DNA from: Tissierellales bacterium
GTDB taxonomy: Bacteria > Bacillota > Clostridia > Tissierellales > VENL01
Direction of reading: 5' to 3'
DNA: 64,000 nucleotides
Assembly: GCA_028280805.1 (NCBI GenBank)
Contig: JANQLB010000091.1
Coordinates: 61,887-125,886, forward strand
The translations under genes and the position numbers were made by a program. Shown in pieces: positions 46,146 through 57,102 of this stretch; positions within the stretch are counted from its first letter, which is position 1; each line of letters starts with the position of its first letter. Under the pieces are notes generated by a model. It had not been told where the DNA came from. It ran no database searches and saw nothing but the letters and a program-made list of their open reading frames with translations.

Positions 46146-46892
46146 GTGAGGATACCGATAATTGCAGGTAATTGGAAGATGAATATGACTATAAGTCAAG
46201 GTATAGACTTAGTAAATAAAATTAAAGATATAACTTTAAAAACAGATGTAGAAGTAGTTGTATGCACACCTTTTACTGCTTTAATGGACATTAAAAGAGC
46301 AATAGGGGATACAAAGCTTAAGCTGGCAGCTCAAAACATGCATTGGGAAGAAGGCGGTGCATATACTGGAGAGGTATCGCCTGTTATGTTAAAGGACATA
46401 GGGATTGACTATGTAATACTAGGTCATTCAGAAAGACGTCAGTATTTTGGAGAAAGTGATGACGATGTAAATAAAAAGGTAAAATCAGCTATTAAATATA
46501 ATATCAGACCGATTATCTGCGTTGGTGAAACTTTGGAAGAACGTGAGCAAGGTCAAGCAGAAGAAAAGGTAAAATCTCAAATTTTAAAAGCATTAGACGG
46601 AGTAGAAAAAAAGGATACAGCTGATGTCGTTATTGCATATGAACCAATCTGGGCAATTGGAACAGGGAAAACTGCATCAAGCAAGGATGCTAATAACATG
46701 ATAGCATATATAAGAAATATTATCATGGAAAAATACGGTGATGAAGCTTTTGATAAAGTAAGGATTCAATACGGAGGAAGTGTTAAGCCTGGTAATGCTA
46801 CAGAGATAATAAATCAACCGGATATCGATGGAGCATTAGTTGGAGGAGCTAGTCTTAAGGCAGATGATTTCATTAAGATTATTAATTTTTAG
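46146..46892 (+). CDS. tpiA: Triosephosphate isomerase
   Basis: 248 residues. 'IAGNWKMNMT' (Asn and Lys), catalytic His in 'VILGHSERRQYFGE', catalytic Glu in 'VIAYEPIWAIGTGKTAS' and the phosphate loop 'IQYGGSVKPGN'. The start is GTG (46146) after AAGGAGG; an overlapping ATG is out of frame. Confidence 0.96.
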   Translation: MRIPIIAGNWKMNMTISQGIDLVNKIKDITLKTDVEVVVCTPFTALMDIKRAIGDTKLKLAAQNMHWEEGGAYTGEVSPVMLKDIGIDYVILGHSERRQYFGESDDDVNKKVKSAIKYNIRPIICVGETLEEREQGQAEEKVKSQILKALDGVEKKDTADVVIAYEPIWAIGTGKTASSKDANNMIAYIRNIIMEKYGDEAFDKVRIQYGGSVKPGNATEIINQPDIDGALVGGASLKADDFIKIINF

Positions 46893-47020
46893 TTCATATT
46901 TAACATTAGAGTCATGTAACTGAAAAGCTTTTGGTGTTATAATCAAAGTTGACAGGTTTAAGCTTTAAAATAGTTAATTATAGTTATATTGATTAGTCAA
47001 GTAATAAAGGATGGGTGAAG

Positions 47021-48553
47021 ATGAATAATAAATTAGTCGCATTAATAGTTTTAGACGGCTGGGGTCTGGGAGAAAAATATGAAGGAAATGCAATAAGTTT
47101 AGCAGATACTCCGAATTTTACAAGGTTACAGGAAAATTACCCTTATACTACTTTACAGGCTAGTGGATTAGCAGTAGGTCTGCCTGAAGGACAGATGGGC
47201 AATTCTGAAGTGGGACATCTAAACATTGGAGCAGGCAGAATAATATATCAAGAGCTTACCAGAATAACCAAATCAATAGAAAATGAAGAATTCTTTAAAA
47301 AAGATGAGTTTATCAATGCAATAAAAAATGTTAAACTAAATAACTCAAAACTTCATTTGATGGGTCTTTTATCAGACGGTGGGGTTCACAGCCATAATGA
47401 GCATTTGTATGCTCTCTTAAAATTAGCTAAAAAAAGTAACTTAGATGAAGTTTATATCCACTGTTTTCTTGATGGAAGAGATGTACCTCCTGCTAGTGCA
47501 AAAGGATATATAGAAGATTTAGAAGATAAACTCAAAGAAATTGGTATTGGAAAAATTGCAACTGTATCAGGTAGATATTACGCTATGGATAGAGACAAAC
47601 GCTGGGAAAGAATCAAAAAAGCTTATAATGCTATGCTGCTTGGGAAAGGTATTGAAGGAAAGACAGCATTAGAGCTTATTAACCGTGCATATTCAGATAA
47701 TGAAACAGATGAATTTGTTGAACCGTCTGTAGTTATAAAAGATGGAAGACCAATTGCAACTGTCGATTCAGGTGATTCAATTATTTTCTTTAACTTTAGA
47801 CCTGATAGAGCTAGGCAGATAACCAGAGCTATTATGGATAATGATTTTGAAGACTTTAAAAGAGAAAAAAAAGCAGATGTAATATATATATGTATGACAC
47901 AATATGATAAAACTATTGAAAATGTTGAAATAGCATATAAACCTCAAAAACATTCAAGCACTTTAGGTGAATATATCAGCCAAAAGGGATTAAAACAATT
48001 AAGAATTGCAGAGACTGAAAAATATGCTCATGTCACTTTTTTCTTTAATGGTGGTGTGGAAGCTCCTAGTGAAGGTGAAGATAGAGTTCTTATACCTTCC
48101 CCTGATGTTTCTACGTATGATAAAAAACCGGAAATGAGTGCAGTAGAAGTTAAAGATGAAGTTATAAAGCATATAAAAGAGAGTAACTATGATTTAATAA
48201 TATTAAACTTTGCTAATCCTGATATGGTAGGTCATACAGGAAATATCCAAGCGGCAGTTAAGGCTATAGAAACTGTTGATACCTGCTTGGGAGAGATAAT
48301 CAACGAGATCATACAGAAAAATGGAAGTGCAATAATAACTTCTGACCATGGAAACGCAGAAAAAATGATAGATACAAAAACAGGAAGTATGTTAACAGCC
48401 CATACATCTAATAAAGTGCCTTGTATTATAATAGGTGAAGGCAATATAGGGTTAAGAGAAGGTATCTTAGCAGATATTGCTCCTACTTTACTTGAAATGA
48501 AACAATTAAAAATCCCAAATGAAATGACAGGTAAATCTTTAATGGTTAGATAA
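47021..48553 (+). CDS. gpmI: 2,3-bisphosphoglycerate-independent phosphoglycerate mutase
   Basis: 510 residues. Alkaline-phosphatase-type fold with two metal ions; 'LIVLDGWG', phosphoserine site 'MGNSEVGHLNIGAGR', 'CFLDGRDVPP', 'SDHGNAEKM' and 'TAHTSNKVP'. It converts 3- to 2-phosphoglycerate. The track's GTG at 47015 is too close to AAGGATG; the ATG at 47021 is chosen. The 128-base gap after tpiA holds a TTGACA (46949) without a clear -10. Confidence 0.95.
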   Translation: MNNKLVALIVLDGWGLGEKYEGNAISLADTPNFTRLQENYPYTTLQASGLAVGLPEGQMGNSEVGHLNIGAGRIIYQELTRITKSIENEEFFKKDEFINAIKNVKLNNSKLHLMGLLSDGGVHSHNEHLYALLKLAKKSNLDEVYIHCFLDGRDVPPASAKGYIEDLEDKLKEIGIGKIATVSGRYYAMDRDKRWERIKKAYNAMLLGKGIEGKTALELINRAYSDNETDEFVEPSVVIKDGRPIATVDSGDSIIFFNFRPDRARQITRAIMDNDFEDFKREKKADVIYICMTQYDKTIENVEIAYKPQKHSSTLGEYISQKGLKQLRIAETEKYAHVTFFFNGGVEAPSEGEDRVLIPSPDVSTYDKKPEMSAVEVKDEVIKHIKESNYDLIILNFANPDMVGHTGNIQAAVKAIETVDTCLGEIINEIIQKNGSAIITSDHGNAEKMIDTKTGSMLTAHTSNKVPCIIIGEGNIGLREGILADIAPTLLEMKQLKIPNEMTGKSLMVR

Positions 48554-48584
48554 AAATAATAAAATATATAAGGAGGTTATTTAA

Positions 48585-49874
<1,290 letters not shown>

Positions 49875-49920
49875 AATTAAACTGCCGGAATAAAATTATT
49901 TTTTTATCAAAAAATAAAGA

Positions 49921-49952
49921 TAGAAAGGGGAATCAAATCCCCTTTCTTTATA
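49921..49952 (+). terminator. Terminator after eno
   Basis: 'AGAAAGGGGA' pairs with 'TCCCCTTTCT', followed by TTATAATT. Confidence 0.8.
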
Positions 49953-50025
49953 ATTATATAAATATTATTGTTATAAACAACATGAATGAAACATTTGTTA
50001 ACTTTAGATATAATTAAAATATTTA

Positions 50026-50054
50026 TTGCTTTTATAAAGTTACTATGTTAAAAT
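50026..50054 (+). promoter_or_regulatory. Promoter of secG
   Basis: TTGCTT (50026-50031), a 17-base spacer and TAAAAT (50049-50054), just before the secG leader. Confidence 0.5.
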
Positions 50055-50088
50055 ATTGATGTTTATTATATAGCAGGAGGTGGAAAAT

Positions 50089-50319
50089 GTGAGTACGGCA
50101 TTAAAAATTATCATTTTGATTCCTAGTCTTATACTTATAGCAAGTATATTATTACAATCAGGTAAGAACGCAGGACTTTCCGGTTCTATTGCAGGAGGTG
50201 CAGAAAGTATCTGGGGTAAAAATAAAGGTCGTAGTTATGAAGGAATACTAAGTAAAGTAACAGCTGTATCTGCTATAGCTTTCGTAGCATGTGCATTAAT
50301 ATTAGCAGCTATACAATAA
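50089..50319 (+). CDS. secG: Preprotein translocase subunit SecG
   Basis: 76 residues, two transmembrane helices flanking the family loop 'SILLQSGKNAGLSGSIAGGAES'. It is an accessory subunit of the SecYEG channel. AGGAGG is 8 bases from the GTG at 50089; the track's earlier GTG overlaps it. Its usual Firmicute position, after eno and near rnr, is roughly kept. Confidence 0.93.
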   Translation: MSTALKIIILIPSLILIASILLQSGKNAGLSGSIAGGAESIWGKNKGRSYEGILSKVTAVSAIAFVACALILAAIQ

Positions 50320-50350
50320 TTTAAAATTGAATACAAAGGAGGACTGAAAA

Positions 50351-52414
50351 TTGGAGAAAACATATTTATATTTAGCCCCGATTGTTGGTATTTTAGCTCT
50401 GCTTTTTGCTTTTTATAAAGCTTCTACTATTAACAAAGTAGATGTAGGCAGTAAAAAGATGAAAGAAATTTCTTCTTATATACAAGAGGGGGCTATGGCG
50501 TTTTTATCAAGGGAATATAAGTCTTTAGCTATATTTGTTATAATTCTTTTTATAATTCTGGGATTTGGCATTAACTGGGAAACCTCAATCTCATTTCTTG
50601 TGGGAGCAGTATTCTCAGCTTTAGCAGGGTTCTTTGGAATGAGAGTTGCTACAAAAGCAAACGTTAGAACTGCAAATGCAGCTCAAAAGTTTGGTATCAA
50701 CAAAGCTTTAAGCGTAGCATTTTCAGGTGGTGCTGTAATGGGTATGTCCGTTGTAGGATTAGGTATATTAGGATTAAGTACCCTTTATTTAGTTTTTGTA
50801 GGTAACAACTTTGACAATGTTGAAAGACTTAAAGAAGTTTCTGAGATTATAACAGGGTTCGGCCTTGGAGCTTCATCTATAGCACTTTTTGGACGTGTTG
50901 GCGGAGGTATCTATACTAAAGCTGCAGATGTTGGAGCTGACCTTGTTGGGAAGGTTGAAGCGGGAATACCGGAAGATGATCCTAGAAACCCTGCTGTTAT
51001 TGCTGACAATGTAGGTGATAATGTTGGTGACGTTGCAGGTATGGGTGCAGACTTATTTGAATCTTATGTAGGTTCGATTATATCTGCTATTACACTCGGT
51101 ATATTTGCTTACTCTTTAAATGGAGCTGTATTCCCAATGACGTTAGCAGCTACAGGAATTATTTCGTCAATAATCGGTACTTTTTTTGTTAGAGGAAAAG
51201 AAGGGTCAAATCCTCAAAAATCTTTAGACTTAGGTACATTTGTTAGTGCTGGAATTACAATTGTAGCTGCATTTTTCCTAAGCAGACAGTTTTTCTTAAC
51301 AGAAGCTAATATGAATACATTAGAAGCATATCAACCATTTGCTGCTATTGTTATAGGAATTATAGTTGGGCTTGTAATAGCAAAAATTACTGAATATTAT
51401 ACAGGAACAGAATACAGTCCGGTGAAAAGAATTGCTGATGAATCAGAAACAGGAAGCTCAACAAATATTATAAGCGGATTATCAGTAGGTATGGCTTCAA
51501 CAGCATTACCTATAATCGTTATAGCAGTAGGTATCTTAATTGCATTCTACTTAGCAGGTGGTGGAGCAGATGCATCTAAAGGATTATATGGTATAGCTTT
51601 AGCTGCTGTAGGTATGTTATCAACCGCAGGGATGACTGTTGCAGTTGACGCATATGGTCCTATAGCAGATAACGCAGGCGGTATAGCAGAAATGAGTGAG
51701 ATGCCTAAGGAAGTTAGAAAGATAACAGATAAACTGGATGCAGTCGGCAATACTACAGCAGCTATTGGTAAAGGATTTGCGATAGGTTCTGCTGCATTAA
51801 CTGCACTTGCTTTATTTGCTTCATATACAAAGAGAGTTGAATTAACCAGTATTAATATAACAGAGCCAAAAGTTATCGTTGGTTTATTAATAGGTGGAAT
51901 GCTTCCATTCCTGTTTTCGGCAATAACTATGAAAGCAGTTGGTAGAGCTGCATTTAGTATGATAGAAGAAGTAAGAAGACAGTTTAAATCTATACCCGGT
52001 TTAATGGAAGGAAAGGCTAAACCAGAATATAAAAAATGTGTTGACATCAGTACATCAGCAGCTTTAAGAGAAATGATAATTCCGGGTTTATTGGCAGTTC
52101 TTGCACCATTAGCAACAGGCTTAATACTTGGAAAAGAAGCTCTTGGAGGATTATTAGCCGGCGGATTAGTTACAGGTGTTCTTATGGCTATCTTCATGGC
52201 AAATGCAGGAGGAGCTTGGGACAACGCTAAGAAATATATAGAAGAAGGAAATAATGGCGGAAAAGGAAGCGAAGCTCATAAAGCAGCAGTAGTCGGAGAT
52301 ACAGTTGGTGATCCGTTTAAGGATACATCAGGACCTTCTATTAACATTTTAATTAAGCTTATGACCATAGTTTCAGTAGTATTTGCATCATGGTTTGGAA
52401 ATGGATTATTTTAA
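50351..52414 (+). CDS. hppA: Membrane-bound ion-pumping pyrophosphatase
   Basis: 687 residues, about 16 helices. It couples PPi hydrolysis to H+ or Na+ export. The catalytic blocks '[22 protein letters not shown]' in part and '[21 protein letters not shown]' in part are present, as are '[16 protein letters not shown]' and '[17 protein letters not shown]'. In '[16 protein letters not shown]' the residue that is Lys in K+-independent enzymes is Ala, pointing to the K+-dependent class, which includes Na+ pumps. TTG start after AGGAGG; 31 bases after secG. Confidence 0.95.
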   Translation: MEKTYLYLAPIVGILALLFAFYKASTINKVDVGSKKMKEISSYIQEGAMAFLSREYKSLAIFVIILFIILGFGINWETSISFLVGAVFSALAGFFGMRVATKANVRTANAAQKFGINKALSVAFSGGAVMGMSVVGLGILGLSTLYLVFVGNNFDNVERLKEVSEIITGFGLGASSIALFGRVGGGIYTKAADVGADLVGKVEAGIPEDDPRNPAVIADNVGDNVGDVAGMGADLFESYVGSIISAITLGIFAYSLNGAVFPMTLAATGIISSIIGTFFVRGKEGSNPQKSLDLGTFVSAGITIVAAFFLSRQFFLTEANMNTLEAYQPFAAIVIGIIVGLVIAKITEYYTGTEYSPVKRIADESETGSSTNIISGLSVGMASTALPIIVIAVGILIAFYLAGGGADASKGLYGIALAAVGMLSTAGMTVAVDAYGPIADNAGGIAEMSEMPKEVRKITDKLDAVGNTTAAIGKGFAIGSAALTALALFASYTKRVELTSINITEPKVIVGLLIGGMLPFLFSAITMKAVGRAAFSMIEEVRRQFKSIPGLMEGKAKPEYKKCVDISTSAALREMIIPGLLAVLAPLATGLILGKEALGGLLAGGLVTGVLMAIFMANAGGAWDNAKKYIEEGNNGGKGSEAHKAAVVGDTVGDPFKDTSGPSINILIKLMTIVSVVFASWFGNGLF

Positions 52415-52436
52415 TCAATTTTAACAATAACAATAT

Positions 52437-52472
52437 AAAGAAATACAGACACTACTCTGTATTTCTTTTTTT
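52437..52472 (+). terminator. Terminator after hppA
   Basis: 'AGAAATACAG' pairs with 'CTGTATTTCT', followed by T7. Confidence 0.88.
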
Positions 52473-52565
52473 ATTGGATTTTGAATTATTCTATGATAAA
52501 ATTAATAATAATATAATAGTTTTAGGAAATCCTTATACAAAGGTATGAAAAAAGGAGAGAGTATC

Positions 52566-52808
52566 ATGGAAGAAAAAGTATTTGATTTATTAGAAAAACT
52601 GTATATTGAAGTACAGGAAATGAAATCAAACATGGCAACGAAAGATGAGATAAGAAAACTAGAAAGCAGTATAGTTAGGATGGAAAGTGAAATTAAAGAT
52701 GATATAAAATGCTTGTATGACTGTTATAAACAGTGTATTGAAGGTATTTCTACTGTTAATAAAAAGCTTGATAAATTAACTGAAAAGGTAGAAAAACCAA
52801 GAGATTAA
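52566..52808 (+). CDS. Small coiled-coil protein, unknown
   Basis: 80 residues, strongly helical and charged: 'KVFDLLEKLYIEVQEMKSNM' and 'KLESSIVRMESEIKDDIKCL' give heptad patterns, and the tail 'VNKKLDKLTEKVEK' another. The start at 52566 is 8 bases after AAGGAG; the track's start at 52545 overlaps the site. No known family is recognised; it looks like the short coiled-coil proteins often encoded singly in clostridia. Confidence 0.6.
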   Translation: MEEKVFDLLEKLYIEVQEMKSNMATKDEIRKLESSIVRMESEIKDDIKCLYDCYKQCIEGISTVNKKLDKLTEKVEKPRD

Positions 52809-52930
52809 ATTACAGGTATTAAAATCAGCAAAATAACATATATATTACTAAATAAAAATACATAAACATAAAAAACCGCAAAATTTAATAAACATTTTAA
52901 AACAGTTGTAAATATGATATAATATGGTTG

Positions 52931-52958
52931 GTGTGCTATGAACATAGTACGCTTTTTT
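52931..52958 (+). terminator. Hairpin with T run in the gap before the hydrolase
   Basis: 'GTGTGCTATG' pairs with 'CATAGTACGC' (two wobbles) and T6 follows. A TATAAT stands only eight bases upstream (52918-52923). The 52809-53115 gap otherwise shows no gene. Confidence 0.6.
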
Positions 52959-53115
52959 GTTATGGAATAAAATAAAAGATTAGAAATCTTGAAATTTGTA
53001 ATAATTATTAATTAAGATTTAGAAACTAACTCAGTTAAGAGTATAAATAAAAATATAAAAAAGATATGTTGATATAAAGTTGATGGTCGATCAAAAAATT
53101 TATAAGGATGATTAC

Positions 53116-53883
53116 ATGAATATCAATATAAATAGTTTAAACATAAACTATATAACAGAAGGTGAAGGAAAAAACATCTTAATTATGCACGGATGGGGGG
53201 CTGATACTGAAACGGTAATGCCTGTTTTTAACCATCTAAAAAATAAGTTTAAGGTATATGCTATAGATTTACCCGGTCACGGAAAAAGTGACAAACCAAA
53301 AGAGGTATGGGGAACTAGAGATTTTGCTGATACTGTTAAAACATTTATTGATAAGCTGGGGATTGATAATGTTACTCTTATAGGTCATTCACACGGGGGA
53401 AGAATATCTATAGTTTTAGCAAGTCAGTATCCTGAATTGATAGATAAAATTATACTTATAGATAGTGCTGGAATTGTTCCTAAAAGGCATTTTAAATATT
53501 ATGTTAAGATACATACATTTAAGATTTTAAAGAAGCTCTATAATACCTTTTACTTTTGGAATGACAAAGAGGAAAGGATGAAGAAGTTTTATAAAAAATT
53601 CGGTTCATCAGATTATCGTAATGCAGATGGAATAATGAGAAATATAATGGTAAAGATTGTTAATGAAAATTTACAACCTTTATTAAAGGATATAAAATCA
53701 CCAACATTATTAATATGGGGAAAAGATGATACAGCAACTCCTGTTTATATGGGAGAAATAATGGAGAGAGAAATACCTGACAGCGGTTTAGTAGTACTGG
53801 ATAATGCAGGGCATTTTTCGTATCTTGATCAGTTTATACAGTTTAAAGTTATTATAGATAATTTTTTAGGAGGTAGTATTTAA
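53116..53883 (+). CDS. Alpha/beta hydrolase
   Basis: 255 residues. 'ILIMHGWGADTETVMP' oxyanion region, nucleophile elbow 'VTLIGHSHGGRISIVLAS', acid in 'IWGKDDTATPV' and 'DNAGHFSYL' with the catalytic His. It is a cytosolic esterase-type protein of unknown substrate. AAGGATG supports the ATG at 53116 rather than 53080. The MurF-like gene starts 2 bases after the stop, so the two are tightly linked. Confidence 0.85.
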   Translation: MNININSLNINYITEGEGKNILIMHGWGADTETVMPVFNHLKNKFKVYAIDLPGHGKSDKPKEVWGTRDFADTVKTFIDKLGIDNVTLIGHSHGGRISIVLASQYPELIDKIILIDSAGIVPKRHFKYYVKIHTFKILKKLYNTFYFWNDKEERMKKFYKKFGSSDYRNADGIMRNIMVKIVNENLQPLLKDIKSPTLLIWGKDDTATPVYMGEIMEREIPDSGLVVLDNAGHFSYLDQFIQFKVIIDNFLGGSI

Positions 53884-53885
53884 TT

Positions 53886-55535
53886 ATGAGTGACGTTTCT
53901 TTTTTTATTATGATTATTCTAACAGGAATTATATGGAGTAGTGGGTTATATCTTAGGAGTAGATTTTTTTTACATATGATACAGCTTGAAGGATACAAGA
54001 ATAAAGATTATCTTAGCTGGATAAAAGAATATAAACATAGGGCATATTCAAAAAATGTTAATATGTCATTTAATATTATTGCAATAATTTCTGTGACTTT
54101 TATTATACTCACATTTTTCTTTCAAAACTACATTATTACTATTTTCTATGGAGGTATTTGGCTGCTGTTAATGACTTTATCTATAAGTTTTAAGAAAGAA
54201 GCATCAAAGAAAGACTTAATTTTTACACCTAGAGCTAAAAGGCTGTTTGCTGCAAACTTTATAGCAGCACTGTTAGAATTAGGGTTAATATTAACAGTTT
54301 ATATATTATTGGTTGAAAACGCTCCATTTTATTATCCAATTATACTTTTTACACTTACATTAATATATTATTATTCACCATACAACATGTACTTAGGTAA
54401 TATAATTGCAGCTCCGGTTGAAAAAAGCGTTCATAGATATTATTATGAAATGGCTTACAAAAAGATTAGAAGATTTGAAAAATTAAACATTATAGGTATT
54501 ACGGGAAGCTATGGTAAAACGAGTACCAAATATATTGCCAATAAGATACTTGAGCAGAAATTTAAGACCCTTAAAACACCGGCAAGCTATAATACTCCAA
54601 TGGGAATAAGTAAAGTTATAAATGACACTCTTACTGATGAATATGAAGCATTTGTTGTAGAAATGGGACTAAGGTACATCGGAGATATTCAAGAACTTGC
54701 AAGGCTTGCAAATCCTAAGATAGGTGTTATTACAGCAATTGGACCTACTCATTTACAAACTATGAAAAGTATTGAAAATATAATGAAAGGCAAATATGAA
54801 CTTATTGAAGAACTTCCTGCTGATGGGATTGCAATATTTAACTATGATAATGAGTACTTAAAGAGATTAGCAGATAAGACATTTAAAGAGAAGATACTAT
54901 ATGGAATGGAAGATATTGAAAAACTTGATTTATTTGCTACCGATATAAAAGTATCAGAGGAAGGTTCAGTATTTACTCTAAACGATAAAGAAGGAAACAG
55001 TATAATTTGTAAAACTAAACTATTGGGAAGGCACAATATATCAAATATATTAGCAGGAGCTGCTGTTGGTAAAGCAATGGGATTAAACATGGAAGAAATC
55101 TCAACAGGTATCTCTAATCTAGAATCTGTACCTCATAGATTACAGCTTATGAATCCACATACAGGTGTAGTTGTAATAGACGATACATTCAATTCAAATC
55201 CCGTTAGCTCAAAGGCTGCTTTAGAGGTTTTAAGTCAGTTTAAAGAAGGTAAAAAAATAATTATAACTCCCGGTATGATTGAATTAGGTGAAGATGAATA
55301 TAAAGAAAATAAAATTTTTGGCAAGAACATTGCAAAGACATGTGACTATGCAATTTTAGTTGGGCATAATAGAACTAAGCCTATATATGAAGGAATTATG
55401 GAGGAAGGATTCTCTAAAGATAGACTTTTTGTAGTCAGCAGCTTAGATGAGGCAACTAAAATTCTTCAAAGTTTTGTCAAACCTAAAGACGTAGTGTTAT
55501 TTGAGAACGATTTACCGGATACCTTTAATGAATAG
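53886..55535 (+). CDS. Membrane-anchored MurF-like Mur ligase
   Basis: 549 residues. The first 190 hold about four to five transmembrane helices, not found in normal MurF. The Mur ligase body follows: ATP loop 'GITGSYGKTSTKYIANKIL', 'VEMGLRYIGDIQELA', 'ITAIGPTHLQTMKSIENI', 'LLGRHNISNILAGAAVG' and 'VIDDTFNSNPVSSKAALEVL'. It should add a D-amino dipeptide or similar to a UDP-muramyl peptide or another carboxylate. The adjacent Ddl makes D-Ala-D-Ala, MurF's usual partner. Whether it is the essential MurF or a specialised relative cannot be decided here. Confidence 0.83.
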   Translation: MSDVSFFIMIILTGIIWSSGLYLRSRFFLHMIQLEGYKNKDYLSWIKEYKHRAYSKNVNMSFNIIAIISVTFIILTFFFQNYIITIFYGGIWLLLMTLSISFKKEASKKDLIFTPRAKRLFAANFIAALLELGLILTVYILLVENAPFYYPIILFTLTLIYYYSPYNMYLGNIIAAPVEKSVHRYYYEMAYKKIRRFEKLNIIGITGSYGKTSTKYIANKILEQKFKTLKTPASYNTPMGISKVINDTLTDEYEAFVVEMGLRYIGDIQELARLANPKIGVITAIGPTHLQTMKSIENIMKGKYELIEELPADGIAIFNYDNEYLKRLADKTFKEKILYGMEDIEKLDLFATDIKVSEEGSVFTLNDKEGNSIICKTKLLGRHNISNILAGAAVGKAMGLNMEEISTGISNLESVPHRLQLMNPHTGVVVIDDTFNSNPVSSKAALEVLSQFKEGKKIIITPGMIELGEDEYKENKIFGKNIAKTCDYAILVGHNRTKPIYEGIMEEGFSKDRLFVVSSLDEATKILQSFVKPKDVVLFENDLPDTFNE

Positions 55536-55566
55536 AACAATTCTGATATTAAATGGAGGGTTATAA

Positions 55567-56745
55567 GTGAAAAAAAGAATAGGTATTATTTTTGGAGGAA
55601 GAAGTGTTGAGCATGAAGTTTCTGTAATAAGTGCTTTGCAGGTTATGGAAAACATAGATAAGTCAAAATTTGATGCAGTTCCTATATATATTAATAAAGA
55701 AGGTAAATGGTATACGGGAAATTCACTTAAGGATATAAAAAATTTCAAAAACAAATCCTTAAAAGATGCCAAAGAGATAATATTTACACCTGCTTATAAC
55801 GATAACAACATGTATATTCATCCAGAAAAGAAAGGTATATTTGGCAGAAAAATTTTAACCACCATAGACATATTCTTTCCCTTGATACATGGAACTAATG
55901 GAGAAGACGGAACTTTACAAGGTTTTCTTGAACTGATGAATACTCCTTATGTAGGGGGAAGTGTCCAATCATACTCAGTAGGAATGGATAAAATAATTAT
56001 GAAAGATGTGTTTAAAGCACATGGACTGCCAATGGTTGATCATATGTGGTTTTACAGAAAGAAATGGAGCGAAGATAAGGACAGCATAATAAACAGTGTA
56101 GAACAGAAATTAAAATATCCTGTATTTGTTAAACCTGCAAATCTTGGTTCTAGTGTAGGTATTTCAAAAGCAAAAAATAAAGAAGAATTGTATCAAGCTA
56201 TAGAAGTTGCAATTAGATATGATAGAAAGATTATTGTAGAACAAGGTATTGATAAACCTAGAGAGATTAACATAGCAGTTTTAGGATATGATGATATACT
56301 TAAAACATCTTTATGTGAAGAACCGTTAGGGTGGGAGGATTTTCTATCATATGAAGATAAATATATAAATAATAGTTCAAAGAATAATGAAGGAAAAAAT
56401 GATAGTAATAACAGAAAAATACCCGCTGATATTTCTAAAGATATGACTGCTGATATTGAAGAAATAGCAAAGAAAGCTTTTATGGCAATAGATTGCAGTG
56501 GTAATGCGAGATTAGATTTTTTAATTGATGAGAAAGAAAATATTTATATAAACGAGATAAATACAGTGCCGGGGTCAATAAGTTTTTATTTATGGAAGCC
56601 TACCGGAATTGCCTTTAAGGATTTAATAACTGAATTAATTGATATTGCACAGATAAAGCATAGAGAAAAAGAAAATAATATTTATTCATATGATGTTGAC
56701 CTGTTTAAAAGAAAAGAGCTTGCAAATAAAGGAAGTAAGATTTAG
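55567..56745 (+). CDS. ddl: D-alanine--D-alanine ligase
   Basis: 392 residues, ATP-grasp fold. 'IGIIFGGRSVEHEVSVISALQV' in part, 'LIHGTNGEDGTLQGFLELM', 'PVFVKPANLGSSVGISKAKN' and metal site 'FLIDEKENIYINEINTVPGS'. The omega-loop region has a polar, low-complexity insert ('NNSSKNNEGKNDSNNRKIPA'), which makes it longer than a standard Ddl (about 350). AATGGAGGG precedes GTG. Directly after the MurF-like gene. Confidence 0.9.
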   Translation: MKKRIGIIFGGRSVEHEVSVISALQVMENIDKSKFDAVPIYINKEGKWYTGNSLKDIKNFKNKSLKDAKEIIFTPAYNDNNMYIHPEKKGIFGRKILTTIDIFFPLIHGTNGEDGTLQGFLELMNTPYVGGSVQSYSVGMDKIIMKDVFKAHGLPMVDHMWFYRKKWSEDKDSIINSVEQKLKYPVFVKPANLGSSVGISKAKNKEELYQAIEVAIRYDRKIIVEQGIDKPREINIAVLGYDDILKTSLCEEPLGWEDFLSYEDKYINNSSKNNEGKNDSNNRKIPADISKDMTADIEEIAKKAFMAIDCSGNARLDFLIDEKENIYINEINTVPGSISFYLWKPTGIAFKDLITELIDIAQIKHREKENNIYSYDVDLFKRKELANKGSKI

Positions 56746-56764
56746 GAATATATTTCAGCGTATA

Positions 56765-56794
56765 GGTATTTGACTTATACGTTTTTTATTAACT
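56765..56794 (+). terminator. Terminator after ddl
   Basis: 'CGTATAGGT' pairs with 'ACTTATACG' around ATTTG, then T6. Confidence 0.82.
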
Positions 56795-56891
56795 GATTTT
56801 ATACATAAAAACACAATAAGTCTTAACACTTGTAGAAAAACTGCAACGCATACACAAGGGCTTAACTTATACCTATCACAAGCATGATTTT

Positions 56892-56948
56892 AAGGGGATA
56901 GTTTTTGTCTTAATATCAACAAAACCATCCCCTTTATTAATTTTTTTT
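56892..56948 (+). terminator. Second hairpin before the peptide gene
   Basis: 'AAGGGGATAGTTTT' pairs with 'AAAACCATCCCCTT' (one mismatch), followed by a T8 run on the plus strand. It separates the ddl side from the convergent peptide gene. Confidence 0.65.
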
Positions 56949-56958
56949 AGATTTATAT

Positions 56959-57099
56959 TTACTTAATAACTATTTCCTCAATAATATAATTAACACTGTT
57001 CATACCACCGCCACCAGTTCCATCTGTAGCAGATACAATACTTATTGATAATATAAACACTAATGATATACAAGCTAAACTTTTAAGTAATTTTTTCAT
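56959..57099 (-). CDS. Small secreted peptide precursor (Phr-like)
   Basis: 46 codons, too short for the ORF track. The first 24 residues form a signal peptide ('MKKLLKSLACISLVFILSIS', then 'IVSA'), with a likely cut before 'TDGTGGGGMNSV'. The mature part, about 22 residues, ends 'NYIIEEIVIK'. AAGGAGGG lies 7-9 bases before the ATG and within the last codons of the TPR gene, whose stop is only 3 bases upstream: translational coupling. Size, export signal and position after a TPR protein match Phr/RRNPP signalling propeptides. The signal function is inferred, not shown. Confidence 0.75.
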   Translation of the reverse strand: MKKLLKSLACISLVFILSISIVSATDGTGGGGMNSVNYIIEEIVIK

Positions 57100-57102
57100 G
57101 TT

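Noticed and set aside
51547-52224. 225-codon minus-strand ORF
   Set aside because: Mirror of hppA; Pro/Ala/Asn-rich shadow sequence.
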